Assembly: GCA_001804815.1 (NCBI GenBank)
Contig: MHBI01000041.1
Span: 1-36,219 of the forward strand
Source of the DNA: Lentisphaerae bacterium GWF2_50_93
Lineage (GTDB): Bacteria; Verrucomicrobiota; Lentisphaeria; Victivallales; GWF2-50-93
DNA: 36,219 nucleotides
Direction: 5' to 3'
The notes beneath the pieces were generated by a model. That model saw only the letters and a list, made by a program, of their open reading frames with translations, had not been told where the DNA came from and did no database searches. Positions within the stretch are counted from its first letter, which is position 1, and every line of letters starts with the position of its first letter. Positions 1 through 9,070 of this stretch are shown here, one piece after another. Made by a program: the position numbers and the translations under genes.

Positions 1-267
1 ATCGCAAGGCTCAACCCCCGGCTACTATCTCTCATCCCTCCGGGATGAAGATGGAGAAACTCGGGAATTCATGTGTGGAGGTTGTAAAATATGCGTATGG
101 TAGACAGGGCTAAAGCCCGTACCTACTTGCCGGTGCATAGTAGGCCTTGGTGAAGCCAGTATGCCAGTGGATGTTTATCCCGATGAAGATCGGGACCGAA
201 ACTGGCTCTCGGAGGCGTCCCGAGGCTATTTATGCGCTCGGGACGCCATACTCATTTCCTGCCTTGC
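1..267. other. Gene-free left end with several hairpins
   Basis: No credible coding region. The stretch holds four short hairpins: TCATCCC/GGGATGA at 32-48 (3-nt loop), the repeat copy at 86-128 (listed separately), TCCCGAT/ATCGGGA at 178-195 (GAAG loop), and an 11-bp stem GGCGTCCCGAG/CTCGGGACGCC at 214-247 with a 12-nt loop. The last resembles the hairpin at 34143-34168: both keep CGAGGC on the left arm and TATGCGCTCG on the right, while the outer stem differs but stays paired. Confidence 0.7.
86..128 (-). repeat. Copy of the AAGTAGG-type hairpin repeat, long form
   Basis: Read on the minus strand this starts AAGTAGGTACGGGCTTTAGCC and ends with CATACGCATATTTT. The same long unit, including the tail TATACGCATATT, recurs at 9077-9117 (plus) and partly at 9400-9428 (minus). 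The core folds as GGGC/GCCC with a TTTA loop and GTAG/CTAC at the base. It is one of the intergenic hairpin family described in the findings. Confidence 0.8.
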
Positions 268-3200
268 TCAGCGCGTAATCTCATATGCGAAGCAGGGCGT
301 TTCCAATCCCAGCGTGTCAACCTTGAATGTGACGGTGCCGTTTGGTGCGATCTTTGCCTTGATCTCGCCGATCTGTTTTCCAGTGGAATCTATGCCCCAT
401 ATCCTCGGCTGTGAACCGGAAGGCATCTTCAGGCTGATCTCGGCTTCGCCTTTCCTTGCAAGATGAGGCATCGTGCCCCAGGTCTGAAGCAGTTTCATCT
501 TCTTGCTGTCGAATTTTATCTTGCTGTTCATGACGTCCGTCAGGTGCAGCACAAGTATCCTTTCCGAATCCTTCAGATCCTTGCCGTCGACTGAGGTCGC
601 GCAGATGACTGCAGGCTTGTCCATGTTCTCGACTGACATGAATACGCCTTCGATTTTCCCCTTGTCGCCCATCACGAATGCCTCGCTTCTCGGGGTGATG
701 ACCCTGAAGGTTCCGGAGGCCTTGTCTATTTCTATCTCGCCGGTGGAGCTTCTCGCGAAACCCTTTTCGATGTCGAGCGCGCCTTTCTTCAGGTCGCATG
801 ACGCCTTGATCTTCTCAGCCACTTCCGCCTCGCTTCCCTTCTCCTGGGATATCTTGAAGACAGGTGCGGAAGACTTGAGAGCCAGGTCCTCCAAGGAGAG
901 GACTGCGGTGCAGCCAGCCGGGTATTTCACATTCCCATTGTCGACGATGGTTCCAGCACGGCCGACGAACCCGAGTTGCTGTGCCAGCTTCGGATAGTTC
1001 ATCGGGGCCTTGGGATTGTCCATGTATTTCGGTGAAATTACGACCGGGAACGATATGTCCGCGGGCTTCACGTCGCCGCGCAGGAAGAGCAGCAGGCCTA
1101 TCCTGTCGGAGAGGAGGTTGATAGGATCGGTGCTGACGTCGAAATAGTTCGAGGCGACATCCTTGGTGATGGCATCCCTGGAATGGGAATATGCGAACCT
1201 GTAGAGGCCGTCCCAGTCCTGCAGGCACGCCAGCGCGCCGGTGATGGGTCCGCTCTCGCCCCTGTACATGCCCGGTGACGCCCAGTTGAATTCAGTCAAG
1301 GTGAACGGCTTGCCGAACAGCCTCGACGGTATCATGCCTCCGGGAGTGGAAAGGAAGACGGACAGCGTGCTCACGTTCTTGAGTCCGGACGGCAGGCTCC
1401 AGCTCTTCACAGGGAAGGAAGGGTGATCCCAGTAGAAATGGTTGTCCACAAAGTCGTATTTGTCCCGCATCAGGGCCATCGGGACATTGTCCCACATGTT
1501 CTGGTCGGTGAGGAGGGCCTTATTGCCGATGGACTTGAGGAATTCGCGCATCCTGGCGAATGACTTGTCGTTCGTCTCCATGAGGAACGTCTTCATCAGG
1601 GCGGCCTTGGCCGTGCTGTCCGAGGATTCGAGCCCCTTCTCCTTGAGCCATGCGGCGAACTTGTCCTCGTAGATCTTCTTTATGTCCGGAGAGGAGTTCC
1701 AGCATGACATTATGGTGTTCTCGTTGACCAGGCTTATGTTGATCAGTGCCGGATCATCCTTCCATTTCATGCCGGTGTACGGATTGACATGTTCGAGGAG
1801 GTTGCGGGAGAAATCCTCCCAGTTCTTCCTGGCGGATTCCAGCACGGGCACAGCCGCCTTGAAATCGTGGTGTTCCGCTATGGCCCTGTTGAGTTCGGGG
1901 ATTTCGCCGGCCTTCAGCTTTCTGGATATGTAAAGATCGATGGTTATGTACATGCCGCGCTTCTTCAGGGCGCTGAACAGATATTCCAGCTTGTCCAGGG
2001 AATCGAGATCCAGCGCAGTCGTGGAATTGCCGGTCTTCGCCGCCAGTTCGTTGTCGAAATGGTGGAAGCGGACGGTGTTGTATCCGCATGCCGCAAGCCT
2101 GTCGGCAAGCTTCTCGCAGGTCTCCTTGTCCAGGTAGTTCGCCGTGAAGCAGAGGTTGACGCCATAGAATCTTACAGGAACTTCCGCCCGCTTCTCGAAG
2201 ATAAATCTTCCATCAGCAATCTTGAGGAAACCGTATTTCCCGGCCGGAGCGTCGAGGAGGAAGGAGAAGTCGAGGGCCGAACCCTTCACCACGTCCTTGG
2301 AGAATTCAAACGGCTTCCAGTCGTTCGACGGCACGATGTAGAACGGGGCTGCGACGCTGGTCGGCAGATCATCGTTCGAGCCGGATACCGCGGCTATCAT
2401 CCAGACCGAGTTTCCAGCACCCTCGAAGCTTATGGCCGTGATCGGTTTGGGCTCAAGATTGAATGATGAAAGGAAAAGGCCGACATATGAGCTCTTGTTC
2501 TCGCCGGTCCACGCCACCTGCCCCTTTGCAACCGAGGTCGGGCTCCACCAGTCGCCGACATGCTCCTTCGCAATTATGGGGAACGTCGAGTTCGTCTTGT
2601 CCTGGTATGTGACTACGATCTTGCCGATCTCGACTTTGTCCTTGGGCGCCCAGGCGAGGGCGTGCAGGATGCAGAGCTGCTTGTAGGTTTCGCCGTTGAC
2701 GGACGTCTGCGCCGACTTCGGGAAATACTCGCGCATCGATCCGCCGAAGACTATGCATGACTTGCCATTGTTCGCCGCGGGATCTATTATTTCAAAGCTT
2801 GCTCCGCCGATCTTCTTGAGGCCGGGCTTCATCATCCTCAGGTCGTTTTCAGGTCCCTGGTCCGTCCAGCCGCCCTTCTGGTCGCCTTCAACATCGTCGG
2901 TGAACCCCATGTTCACGGCGGACTTTATGGAGATTGGATTGGTATTGTAAGGTTCAAGGGAGATCTTGAAGGACGCCTTCGCCTCGGAGATTTCCTTGCC
3001 TTCCATCGGGAATCTGACGCGCAGTGAATAGTTTTCGGTGTTGAATTTCCTGTCGTCCTGCACGAGCATTCCGCCATCGCCTTCGACCGTCAGCTTGTAG
3101 TTTGCGCAAGCCAGGAAGAATTTGCCGAACTTGTCCTTTGAACCGAGCTGGTTTTTCTCCGGCAGTTCCGGAGGCAGGACGATTTTCTCGCTGCCGACTT

Positions 3201-3606
3201 CAATTTTCTTTCCGGAATAATGTTCCACCGGAAGTGTGAAATGCAGGGAGAGCTCGTTGGTCGGTACGGACTTGTCCGATTTGAGGGAGCATTCATATGT
3301 TATTACGCCGGGTGAGGTCTTCACTATCTTCTCAGAGAAATCGAAGACGGCGTTCTTCGTCCTGAATTTGCCCTTTAGCTCGCATGATTTCGCATCGGTC
3401 CTCGGATAACCCTGGTCCAGGGTTATGCTTGCGTCGTTCTGCTGCGACATCTCCCAGTTGTCGGTGAAATGAACTATCCTGGCCTTGATCCCGTCGATCT
3501 CAAAGCTTCCATCCTTGGAAACCAAGAACAGATCATTTGCATTCTGTGCTGACAGCGTGGTGATCGTCATAAGCGCCGCAACTCCTGCGAGAATTTTAAA
3601 ATGCAT
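268..3606 (-). CDS. Secreted glycoside hydrolase, clan-A TIM-barrel type (GH5/GH42-like)
   Basis: The 1112-aa product has a signal peptide (about residues 1-20, ending TLSA) and is probably periplasmic or exported. The N-terminal half looks all-beta. A TIM-barrel-like region starts near residue 475 (RFYGVNLCF), continues with GYNTVRFHH, and carries two acidic residues placed as in clan-A glycosidases: E629 in LVNENT (acid/base) and E772 in TLTEFNW (nucleophile). The C-terminal part after about residue 880 is again beta-rich. ATG is preceded by GGGGAG. It diverges from the LacI gene at 3901, with a LacI-type operator between them, so that protein is its likely regulator. The substrate cannot be read from the sequence and the exact GH family is uncertain. 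Confidence 0.8.
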   Translation of the reverse strand: MHFKILAGVAALMTITTLSAQNANDLFLVSKDGSFEIDGIKARIVHFTDNWEMSQQNDASITLDQGYPRTDAKSCELKGKFRTKNAVFDFSEKIVKTSPGVITYECSLKSDKSVPTNELSLHFTLPVEHYSGKKIEVGSEKIVLPPELPEKNQLGSKDKFGKFFLACANYKLTVEGDGGMLVQDDRKFNTENYSLRVRFPMEGKEISEAKASFKISLEPYNTNPISIKSAVNMGFTDDVEGDQKGGWTDQGPENDLRMMKPGLKKIGGASFEIIDPAANNGKSCIVFGGSMREYFPKSAQTSVNGETYKQLCILHALAWAPKDKVEIGKIVVTYQDKTNSTFPIIAKEHVGDWWSPTSVAKGQVAWTGENKSSYVGLFLSSFNLEPKPITAISFEGAGNSVWMIAAVSGSNDDLPTSVAAPFYIVPSNDWKPFEFSKDVVKGSALDFSFLLDAPAGKYGFLKIADGRFIFEKRAEVPVRFYGVNLCFTANYLDKETCEKLADRLAACGYNTVRFHHFDNELAAKTGNSTTALDLDSLDKLEYLFSALKKRGMYITIDLYISRKLKAGEIPELNRAIAEHHDFKAAVPVLESARKNWEDFSRNLLEHVNPYTGMKWKDDPALINISLVNENTIMSCWNSSPDIKKIYEDKFAAWLKEKGLESSDSTAKAALMKTFLMETNDKSFARMREFLKSIGNKALLTDQNMWDNVPMALMRDKYDFVDNHFYWDHPSFPVKSWSLPSGLKNVSTLSVFLSTPGGMIPSRLFGKPFTLTEFNWASPGMYRGESGPITGALACLQDWDGLYRFAYSHSRDAITKDVASNYFDVSTDPINLLSDRIGLLLFLRGDVKPADISFPVVISPKYMDNPKAPMNYPKLAQQLGFVGRAGTIVDNGNVKYPAGCTAVLSLEDLALKSSAPVFKISQEKGSEAEVAEKIKASCDLKKGALDIEKGFARSSTGEIEIDKASGTFRVITPRSEAFVMGDKGKIEGVFMSVENMDKPAVICATSVDGKDLKDSERILVLHLTDVMNSKIKFDSKKMKLLQTWGTMPHLARKGEAEISLKMPSGSQPRIWGIDSTGKQIGEIKAKIAPNGTVTFKVDTLGLETPCFAYEITR

Positions 3607-3781
3607 CTCCGACTCCCCTGTTAATTTAATGAGTATTGTATTTTATTTACAGAAACGTAGAAGTTAGCACAAGGCACGTAAAAGTAAATTGACGGACAGG
3701 GAATGTTTTGCCCTCATTTTCCACCGTTTTAATCTTGGAGGTTCCATCAAGGTGCGTGCTCTTCCGCGCCCTACATGTAAA

Positions 3782-3793
3782 GCAACCGGTTGC
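3782..3793. promoter_or_regulatory. LacI-family operator palindrome GCAACCGGTTGC
   Basis: This is a perfect 12-bp palindrome with the central CG and the GCAA/TTGC arms seen in PurR- and GalR-type operators (compare GCAAACGTTTGC). It sits between the divergent glycosidase gene and the LacI gene, 52 bp upstream of the -35 box proposed for the latter. The position fits control of the glycosidase by the neighbouring LacI protein. Binding is inferred. Confidence 0.6.
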
Positions 3794-3845
3794 CTAAATC
3801 AAGAAGAAAAGCGTAAAAATGAATAAATATGATTGAATAAAGAGG

Positions 3846-3874
3846 TTGACAGAGGTAGCGTTAAGTGTTAATAA
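3846..3874 (+). promoter_or_regulatory. Sigma70-type promoter of the LacI gene
   Basis: TTGACA at 3846-3851, a 17-bp spacer, then TAATAA at 3869-3874. Transcription would start near 3881. This lies downstream of a possible GTG start at 3865 and so supports the ATG at 3901 as the real start. Confidence 0.55.
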
Positions 3875-3900
3875 GTGGAAGCACTAAAGGTGGATGTGGA

Positions 3901-4950
3901 ATGAAAATGAAATCCGATCTGGCGCTGGGATCAAAAGTCACCATGAAGGAAATTGCGGACAGGCTCAATCTGTCCAAATCAACGGTTTCCCGGGCTTTTA
4001 CACGGCCGGATCTTCTGGACGCCAAGACGGTAAGGCGGGTCCTCAATTCCGCTTCCAGGCTCAAATTCAGCCCGAATGCGAGTGCGCGGGCTCTTTCCCG
4101 CGGAAAAACCCATCTCATAGCGATTCTGTCTCCCACCCTCAATTACATAATGGGGGATTTTCTGACCAAGATATTGCTCGGCATACAGATGGAACTTGAA
4201 AAGAACGACTATTCAATTGTGTCCTGCAGCTATGAAAACAGCTCGGGCAAGGGCGAGGGCATGTTTTCAAAAGTCCTGAATCGGGCAGACGTTGAAGGGG
4301 CGTTGATCTTTGCAAAGTCCTTCTCCGAGACTCAAATCGAGGAACTCGCCTCGCCTCCGGTCCCGGCAGTGGCGGTGGATATATTCTCGGATGCCATACC
4401 ATGCGTCTACTCGGACAATTATCAGATTGGATGTACCATGGCTGAGCATATCGTCGGCATGGGACATAGGCGCATAGCCTGTTTCATGGGGCCTGATGAC
4501 TGGGACAACTCAGTGGAAAGGACAAGAGGAGTTTTTGCCCGTCTGAAAAAACATGGCATCAAGGTGCCTCAGGATTGGAAGGGAATCTGCAGGTTCCCAT
4601 TCGCATTTACCGACTCCAATGAAAAAATGTCCTCGATACTTTCAAGCTGCGGCCCTGGCAGCCGTCCGACCGCAGTGATTGCCGCAAACGATGAAATAGG
4701 CATAGGGATTTATAAGGCCGCAGCACAGCATGGCCTTTCAGTGCCAGGCGACATTTCCGTGATCGGCTGCGACAATAATTTCTTCTGCAACTATCTTACT
4801 CCGCCCCTTACGAGCATTGAACAGAGCAGTTTCGACATGGGGACCAAATCGGCGCTGATGCTGACAGGCAAACTGCCGGCCGCCAGACTGAAATGCAAAC
4901 ATTACGTCGTTGCCCGGGGAAGCGTCAGGAAGCTGGATGCCCAGTTGTAG
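3901..4950 (+). CDS. LacI-family transcriptional regulator
   Basis: The 349-aa protein is a typical full-length LacI/GalR repressor. A helix-turn-helix lies at about residues 14-33 (TMKEIADRLNLSKSTVSRAF), followed by a hinge helix region (ASARALSRGKT) and a periplasmic-binding-protein-like effector domain (GMGHRRIACFMGP, AVIAANDEIGIGIYKAA, DISVIGCDN). It probably binds a sugar ligand and controls the divergent glycosidase through the palindrome at 3782. The ATG at 3901 has GGTGGA upstream. A GTG 36 bases earlier is in frame but overlaps the predicted promoter. The stop codon TAG at 4948 runs into a degenerate copy of the intergenic repeat (AGGTACGGGCC). Confidence 0.93.
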   Translation: MKMKSDLALGSKVTMKEIADRLNLSKSTVSRAFTRPDLLDAKTVRRVLNSASRLKFSPNASARALSRGKTHLIAILSPTLNYIMGDFLTKILLGIQMELEKNDYSIVSCSYENSSGKGEGMFSKVLNRADVEGALIFAKSFSETQIEELASPPVPAVAVDIFSDAIPCVYSDNYQIGCTMAEHIVGMGHRRIACFMGPDDWDNSVERTRGVFARLKKHGIKVPQDWKGICRFPFAFTDSNEKMSSILSSCGPGSRPTAVIAANDEIGIGIYKAAAQHGLSVPGDISVIGCDNNFFCNYLTPPLTSIEQSSFDMGTKSALMLTGKLPAARLKCKHYVVARGSVRKLDAQL

Positions 4951-5081
4951 GGAAGCAGGTACGGGCCCTGGTCGCACTCCTGAGGCGCGTAAACCTATGG
5001 CACCGCCGCAGGAGTCTGTCATGCTTGGAAATGAGCTCAACTGAGTATGTTTTCGTTGGTAGTAGCGCATGTTTGCGCGGC

Positions 5082-5154
5082 AAGTAGGTACGTGCTTCAG
5101 CATGTACCATCTTAATTTCAAAGAGTGGGACAGGCCTAAAGGCCGCCCCTACTT
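5082..5154. repeat. Composite hairpin repeat: AAGTAGG ... CCTACTT around two hairpins
   Basis: The outer 7-nt ends AAGTAGG (5082) and CCTACTT (5148) are complementary. Inside lie GGTACGTGC/GCATGTACC with a TTCA loop at 5087-5108 and a second, less perfect hairpin (GGCC TAAA GGCC, closed by GGG/CCC) at 5127-5149. The right arm includes the stop codon of the isomerase gene (TAG on the minus strand, 5149-5151). It separates two convergent genes. Confidence 0.8.
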
Positions 5155-6033
5155 TTTCGTTTCCGGAACCGCTGCGCCGTCCTCTTCAATTTCGATTCTG
5201 GCTTTTTTACGGAGCTCATCAACGAAATCGCCTATTATTGTATTCTTCCGCTTATTGAGCAGTTCCACTTCAATTTCATTTTTGACTTCGTCGAAATCCC
5301 GCGCACGTGCCGGTTTCTTGTCGATGACTTTCACGATGTGCAGCCCGAATTCAGTCATGAAGACTTCGCTGACGGCGTTAACGTCCATGGAGAAAGCGGC
5401 ATCCTCGAATCGCTGGACCATCTGGCCTCTTGCGAAATAACCGAGATCGCCGTTGCCGTCGCGGCAATGCGAATCCCTGGTGGCGATCAAGTTGAAATCC
5501 TCGCCTTTCAGCACCCGCTCCCGGATGTTCATGAGTTCGCAGCGTATGTCCATTTCGCTTTTTGAAGCGTCTGGTTTCATGAGTATGTGCGACGCCCTGA
5601 CCATTTCCGGAAGCATGAAGTCCTGTTTGTTCTTCTCGAAATATTCCCTGCATTCGTCTTCCGTGACAACCGCGCTGCGGCTGATTTCAGCGATGAGCAT
5701 TTCGTATTTCAGCTGGATCCGGATATCGTCCTTCAGCCTGGGCTCATCCTTCTTCTTGAGTCCGGTCTTCTCCTGGAACTTCGCGCGTCCGCCGAACTTC
5801 TCGATTGTCTCTTTCAATCGTCTGTCAACCTCTTTCGCATCGACTGCGGGAAATCTTTTCTTGCCCTCCTGCAGCAGAAGCATCCGCTCAATTGCGTTCT
5901 CCTGGGAGTCGGCCTTGAGCTTGGCCTCGTCACACGGCGGCATTCCCGGCTGTGAGGCATGTCTGGACTTCAGGAATTCTAGTTCCTGCTGGAGCATCCT
6001 GTTGGGAACTTTCTCCCCGTTCACGATTATCAT
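5149..6033 (-). CDS. Parvulin-type peptidyl-prolyl cis-trans isomerase (PpiC/SurA-like)
   Basis: The 294-aa protein has a helical SurA_N-like N-terminal half and a rotamase (PpiC) domain in the C-terminal half: ASHILMKP near residue 147, GDGNGDLGYFARGQMVQRFEDAAF, then FGLHIVKVIDKKPAR. It should catalyse prolyl isomerisation and assist folding. No signal peptide is visible, so a cytoplasmic role is more likely than a SurA-like periplasmic one. Of two nearby ATGs, 6033 is preferred: AAGGA lies 7 bases upstream of it but only 1 base from the ATG at 6039. The gene follows the YceH gene by 58 bp on the same strand and ends inside a hairpin repeat. Confidence 0.88.
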   Translation of the reverse strand: MIIVNGEKVPNRMLQQELEFLKSRHASQPGMPPCDEAKLKADSQENAIERMLLLQEGKKRFPAVDAKEVDRRLKETIEKFGGRAKFQEKTGLKKKDEPRLKDDIRIQLKYEMLIAEISRSAVVTEDECREYFEKNKQDFMLPEMVRASHILMKPDASKSEMDIRCELMNIRERVLKGEDFNLIATRDSHCRDGNGDLGYFARGQMVQRFEDAAFSMDVNAVSEVFMTEFGLHIVKVIDKKPARARDFDEVKNEIEVELLNKRKNTIIGDFVDELRKKARIEIEEDGAAVPETKK

Positions 6034-6091
6034 GTGCATGTCCTTGGGTGGGTAAAATTGTTTTCCTGCGGTAATAAATTCCGGTATGAAA

Positions 6092-6769
6092 TTATTCCAT
6101 GAGCTTCCGGAGCGCCGCGACCTGTTCCTGAAGAGCCGTCAGATCATTCCGCATGGTTGAGAGTTCGCTTTCGAGCTTCTCGATCCTTTCGTTCTCGGCC
6201 TGTACGATCAGGCGCGCCTTCTCGGGAGCCGGACCTGGTGCAGGCGCCATGGCGGTTTCGTCAACCTTCACTTCACCTGAAAGCAGGTGCGCGTACCGCG
6301 ATTCCTTGCGTCCGGGCTGGCGCGGCAGCAGTACGACAAGAGGTTCTGGCTGGCGTGTCATCAGCGCATTCATCACGGTTTCCACGGATTCGATATTTTC
6401 GAACGCCGCCATGCGCGAGGCGCGTCCGCGGAGTTCTCCGGGAGTCTGCGGACCCCGCACAAGGAGTTCGCAGAGCAGGGCTAGGGCAGGCGTGTCGAGT
6501 CCGAGCGTTCGTTCGGCGTCGTGGCTGTATTTCATGACGCGGCTTCCCGCCATGCTGATCATCTGAGCTAGATTCTTGTCGCGGAGCTTGTCGACAGTTC
6601 TCAGCACGGTCTGATCATCGAGCTCCATCATCGGATCGCGGTTGGACTTCTGGTTGCAGGCGAGCGTGAGGGAGTTCAACGAAAGCGGATACGTGTCCGG
6701 AGTCGTGATCTGCTTTTCTATCAGGCATCCCAGGACGCGTGCCTCGACTGCTGTCAATGTATATGGCAT
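6092..6769 (-). CDS. YceH/DUF480 family protein
   Basis: The 225-aa product matches the DUF480 (YceH) family from its first residues: LTAVEARVLGCLIEKQITTPDTYPLSLNSL, then ACNQKSNRDP and SRYAHLLSGE. The family has two winged-helix domains and its function is not established. The C-terminal 35 residues (ARLIVQAENERIEKLESEL onward) are a predicted coiled coil. AAGGAG lies 8 bases before the ATG. It is probably co-transcribed with the downstream isomerase gene. Confidence 0.92.
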   Translation of the reverse strand: MPYTLTAVEARVLGCLIEKQITTPDTYPLSLNSLTLACNQKSNRDPMMELDDQTVLRTVDKLRDKNLAQMISMAGSRVMKYSHDAERTLGLDTPALALLCELLVRGPQTPGELRGRASRMAAFENIESVETVMNALMTRQPEPLVVLLPRQPGRKESRYAHLLSGEVKVDETAMAPAPGPAPEKARLIVQAENERIEKLESELSTMRNDLTALQEQVAALRKLME

Positions 6770-7183
6770 AAGAGAAACTCCTTTTACTGTAATTATAAGG
6801 TAGCTTTCAGATTCCAGTATTCAATGGTGAGGAGGCCTGGAATTCGAATGTCCAATATCAAACAAGGAATATCCAATCAGTATCTGACACCTGACACCTG
6901 ACACCTGACACCTGACACCTGACACCTGACACCTGACACCTGACACCTGACACCTGACACCTTTTCCATAACTCTGTGCCTATTCCACACCTTCTCACTT
7001 GCCCCGCTGTGAATTCTCCGAAACTGGAATATAATATGGCTCGCGATTTTTTAACACGGATTATTGGATTCCTGGATTATTGGATTGTTGCATGTGGAAA
7101 GAACATGTAAGTCAAACATCTTTCCTTTGCCCTTATACCCATTAATCCAATAATCCAAAAGTCCATCAATCCATTGTATTTGA
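6770..7183. other. Intergenic region made of simple repeats
   Basis: No coding region seen. It holds the CTGACAC array (6884-6960), a run of TCCAATATC/ATCCAATC-like words before it, and the 13-mer GGATTATTGGATT, which occurs at 7058-7070 and 7074-7086 and inverted at 7144-7156 shortly before the ABC-F gene. No ribosome binding site stands out before the ATG at 7184. Confidence 0.7.
6884..6960. repeat. Tandem heptamer array, 11 copies of CTGACAC
   Basis: Eleven exact head-to-tail copies of the 7-bp unit CTGACAC, without spacers. The same word occurs on the other strand as GGTGTCAG twice at 11913-11934. The unit length and lack of spacers rule out a CRISPR array. Confidence 0.97.
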
Positions 7184-9070
7184 ATGAACAATCAGGTAGT
7201 AATAGTAAACGCCTCGGAACTCGACGTCCAGATCGGACGCCAGGTCATCCTCAAGAATACAGGGCTGACAGTCTTCGAGGGAGAGCGTGTCGGCCTCGTC
7301 GGGCGCAACGGCGCAGGCAAGTCCACGCTGCTCAGGATTCTTGCCGGCACCTTGAAGCCGGATGGCGGGATACTGGCGTTCAAACGTGAAACGCAAGTTG
7401 CCTTCCTGCCCCAGGACCTTCCTCTTGACACTGCAAAAACTGTCCGCGAGAACGTCCTTGAAGGCGCCGCGTACGTCCTGAAGATGATCACCCGCTACGA
7501 GCAGATGGCGCACGACCATCCGGACGCGATGGACCTTGAGCACGCGATCGCCCAGCACGGAGGCTGGACCCTAGACAGGCGCGTCGACGAGGCGATGACA
7601 CGCCTGCACCTGCCGCCGCCAGACCGCTCATGCGAGAACCTCTCCGGAGGCGAACGCCGACGAGTCGCACTCTGCCGCACACTTGTCTCGCTGTCAGACC
7701 TGCTGCTTCTCGACGAGCCCACCAACCATCTTGACACAGAGGCGATCGAATGGCTCGAGCAGTTCCTCTCACGTTATCCCGGCACCTGCATCATGGTCAC
7801 CCATGACCGCTATTTCCTCGACCGCGTCGCCGACCGCATACTGGAACTGACAGATGGAATCATCTATTCCCATCCCGGCAACTATACTACTTATCTAACA
7901 ACCAAGGCGGAACGCGAGGAACAGGACGAAGCCAAGGAACATAAGCGCCAGTCGTTCCTGCGCCGCGAACTTGACTGGGTCCGCCGCGGACCGAAGGCGC
8001 GCACCACCAAGTCAAAATCGCGTCTCGACCGGTACTACTCGATTGAGTCGGAGTCCGGACCGAACCGCGAGCTTGACGTCGAAATGATCCTGCCTCCTCC
8101 TCCGAAGCTCAGCGCCAGGGTGGTGGACTTCAGCGAACTCGGACTGTCCCTCGGAGGCAAGACCCTCTTCAAGGACCTCTCGTTCAGCTTTTCCGCAGGC
8201 ACCTGCATCGGAATTGTCGGCCCGAACGGCGTAGGCAAGACTTCCCTCATCAAGGTGATGATCGGTGAACTCAAACCAGATTCCGGAGAACTTGTAATCG
8301 GCAACCAGACAGTTTTCAACTACGTGGACCAGCACCGCGTCCACCTCAACGACGACAACACCGTGTTCCATGAGATAAACGAGGGCAGGGATTTCGTGCT
8401 GTTCGGAGGCGACGGCGGCCGCGTTTCGACTTGGACCTATCTCAGGCGATATCTCTTCGCCGATGAGCGGATACTCACCCAGGTGCGCTGCCTTTCCGGC
8501 GGTGAGCGCAGCCGGCTGATGCTGGCGAAGATCTTGAAGGACGGTGGAAATTTCCTGATCCTCGACGAACCCACCAACGATCTGGATCTCCCGACGCTCC
8601 GCGTGCTGGAGGAGGGGCTGATCCGTTTCGCAGGATGCGCCATGGTTGTCAGCCATGACCGCTATTTCCTCAACCGCGTATGCACAGGCATCCTCGCGTT
8701 CGAAGGTGACGGGAAAGTCTATTACCAGGAAGGCGACTACGATTACTATCTGCAGAAGAAAGCCGAACGCATTGCCGCAGCCAGCAAACCGGCGCCGGCC
8801 GCATCCAAGATTGCGAAGACCGCAGAAGTTTCCGCTGCTCCCAAGCCGAAGAAGCTCACCTGGAAAGAACAGAAGGAACTTGACGGCATGGAGGAGAAGA
8901 TAAGCAGGGCTGAAGCCGTCGTCGCCGAAATGGAAGCCCAGATGAACGATCCTGAGTTCTACATCAAGAACGGGCCGAAGGTGAAGGATATCATCGCCGA
9001 TCTGGAAAGTCGCCGGACCGAAATCGAGAAGTCCTATTCCCGCTGGCACGAACTGAGCAGCGAGAAGTAG
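7184..9070 (+). CDS. uup: ABC-F family ATPase, Uup-like
   Basis: The 628-aa cytoplasmic protein has two ABC ATPase domains and no membrane segments. Domain 1: Walker A at 40-48 (GRNGAGKST), signature LSGGE at 153-157, Walker B LLLLDEPTNHLD at about 173-184, H-loop H207. Domain 2: Walker A GPNGVGKT at 346-353, LSGGE at 437-441, Walker B with DEPTNDLD from 461, H-loop H491. The interdomain linker at about 230-300 is charged. The C-terminal tail (570-628) is a lysine- and glutamate-rich coiled coil, as in Uup. Family members act on ribosomes or on DNA structures. The ATG has no clear Shine-Dalgarno. The stop TAG abuts a hairpin repeat. Confidence 0.93.
   Translation: MNNQVVIVNASELDVQIGRQVILKNTGLTVFEGERVGLVGRNGAGKSTLLRILAGTLKPDGGILAFKRETQVAFLPQDLPLDTAKTVRENVLEGAAYVLKMITRYEQMAHDHPDAMDLEHAIAQHGGWTLDRRVDEAMTRLHLPPPDRSCENLSGGERRRVALCRTLVSLSDLLLLDEPTNHLDTEAIEWLEQFLSRYPGTCIMVTHDRYFLDRVADRILELTDGIIYSHPGNYTTYLTTKAEREEQDEAKEHKRQSFLRRELDWVRRGPKARTTKSKSRLDRYYSIESESGPNRELDVEMILPPPPKLSARVVDFSELGLSLGGKTLFKDLSFSFSAGTCIGIVGPNGVGKTSLIKVMIGELKPDSGELVIGNQTVFNYVDQHRVHLNDDNTVFHEINEGRDFVLFGGDGGRVSTWTYLRRYLFADERILTQVRCLSGGERSRLMLAKILKDGGNFLILDEPTNDLDLPTLRVLEEGLIRFAGCAMVVSHDRYFLNRVCTGILAFEGDGKVYYQEGDYDYYLQKKAERIAAASKPAPAASKIAKTAEVSAAPKPKKLTWKEQKELDGMEEKISRAEAVVAEMEAQMNDPEFYIKNGPKVKDIIADLESRRTEIEKSYSRWHELSSEK

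Noticed and set aside
1789..2466. 225-codon open frame on the plus strand inside the first glycosidase gene
   Set aside because: It lies wholly antisense to a gene with signal peptide and catalytic motifs, and its translation shows no family features.
3865..3900. GTG start for the LacI gene
   Set aside because: It overlaps the likely -10 box and lies upstream of the predicted transcription start; the ATG at 3901 has a ribosome site.
6884..6960. CRISPR-like array
   Set aside because: The 7-bp unit repeats without spacers, so it is a simple tandem repeat.
8012..9049. 345-codon open frame antisense to the ABC-F gene
   Set aside because: A shadow of codon use in a well-conserved ATPase gene; no recognisable protein features.
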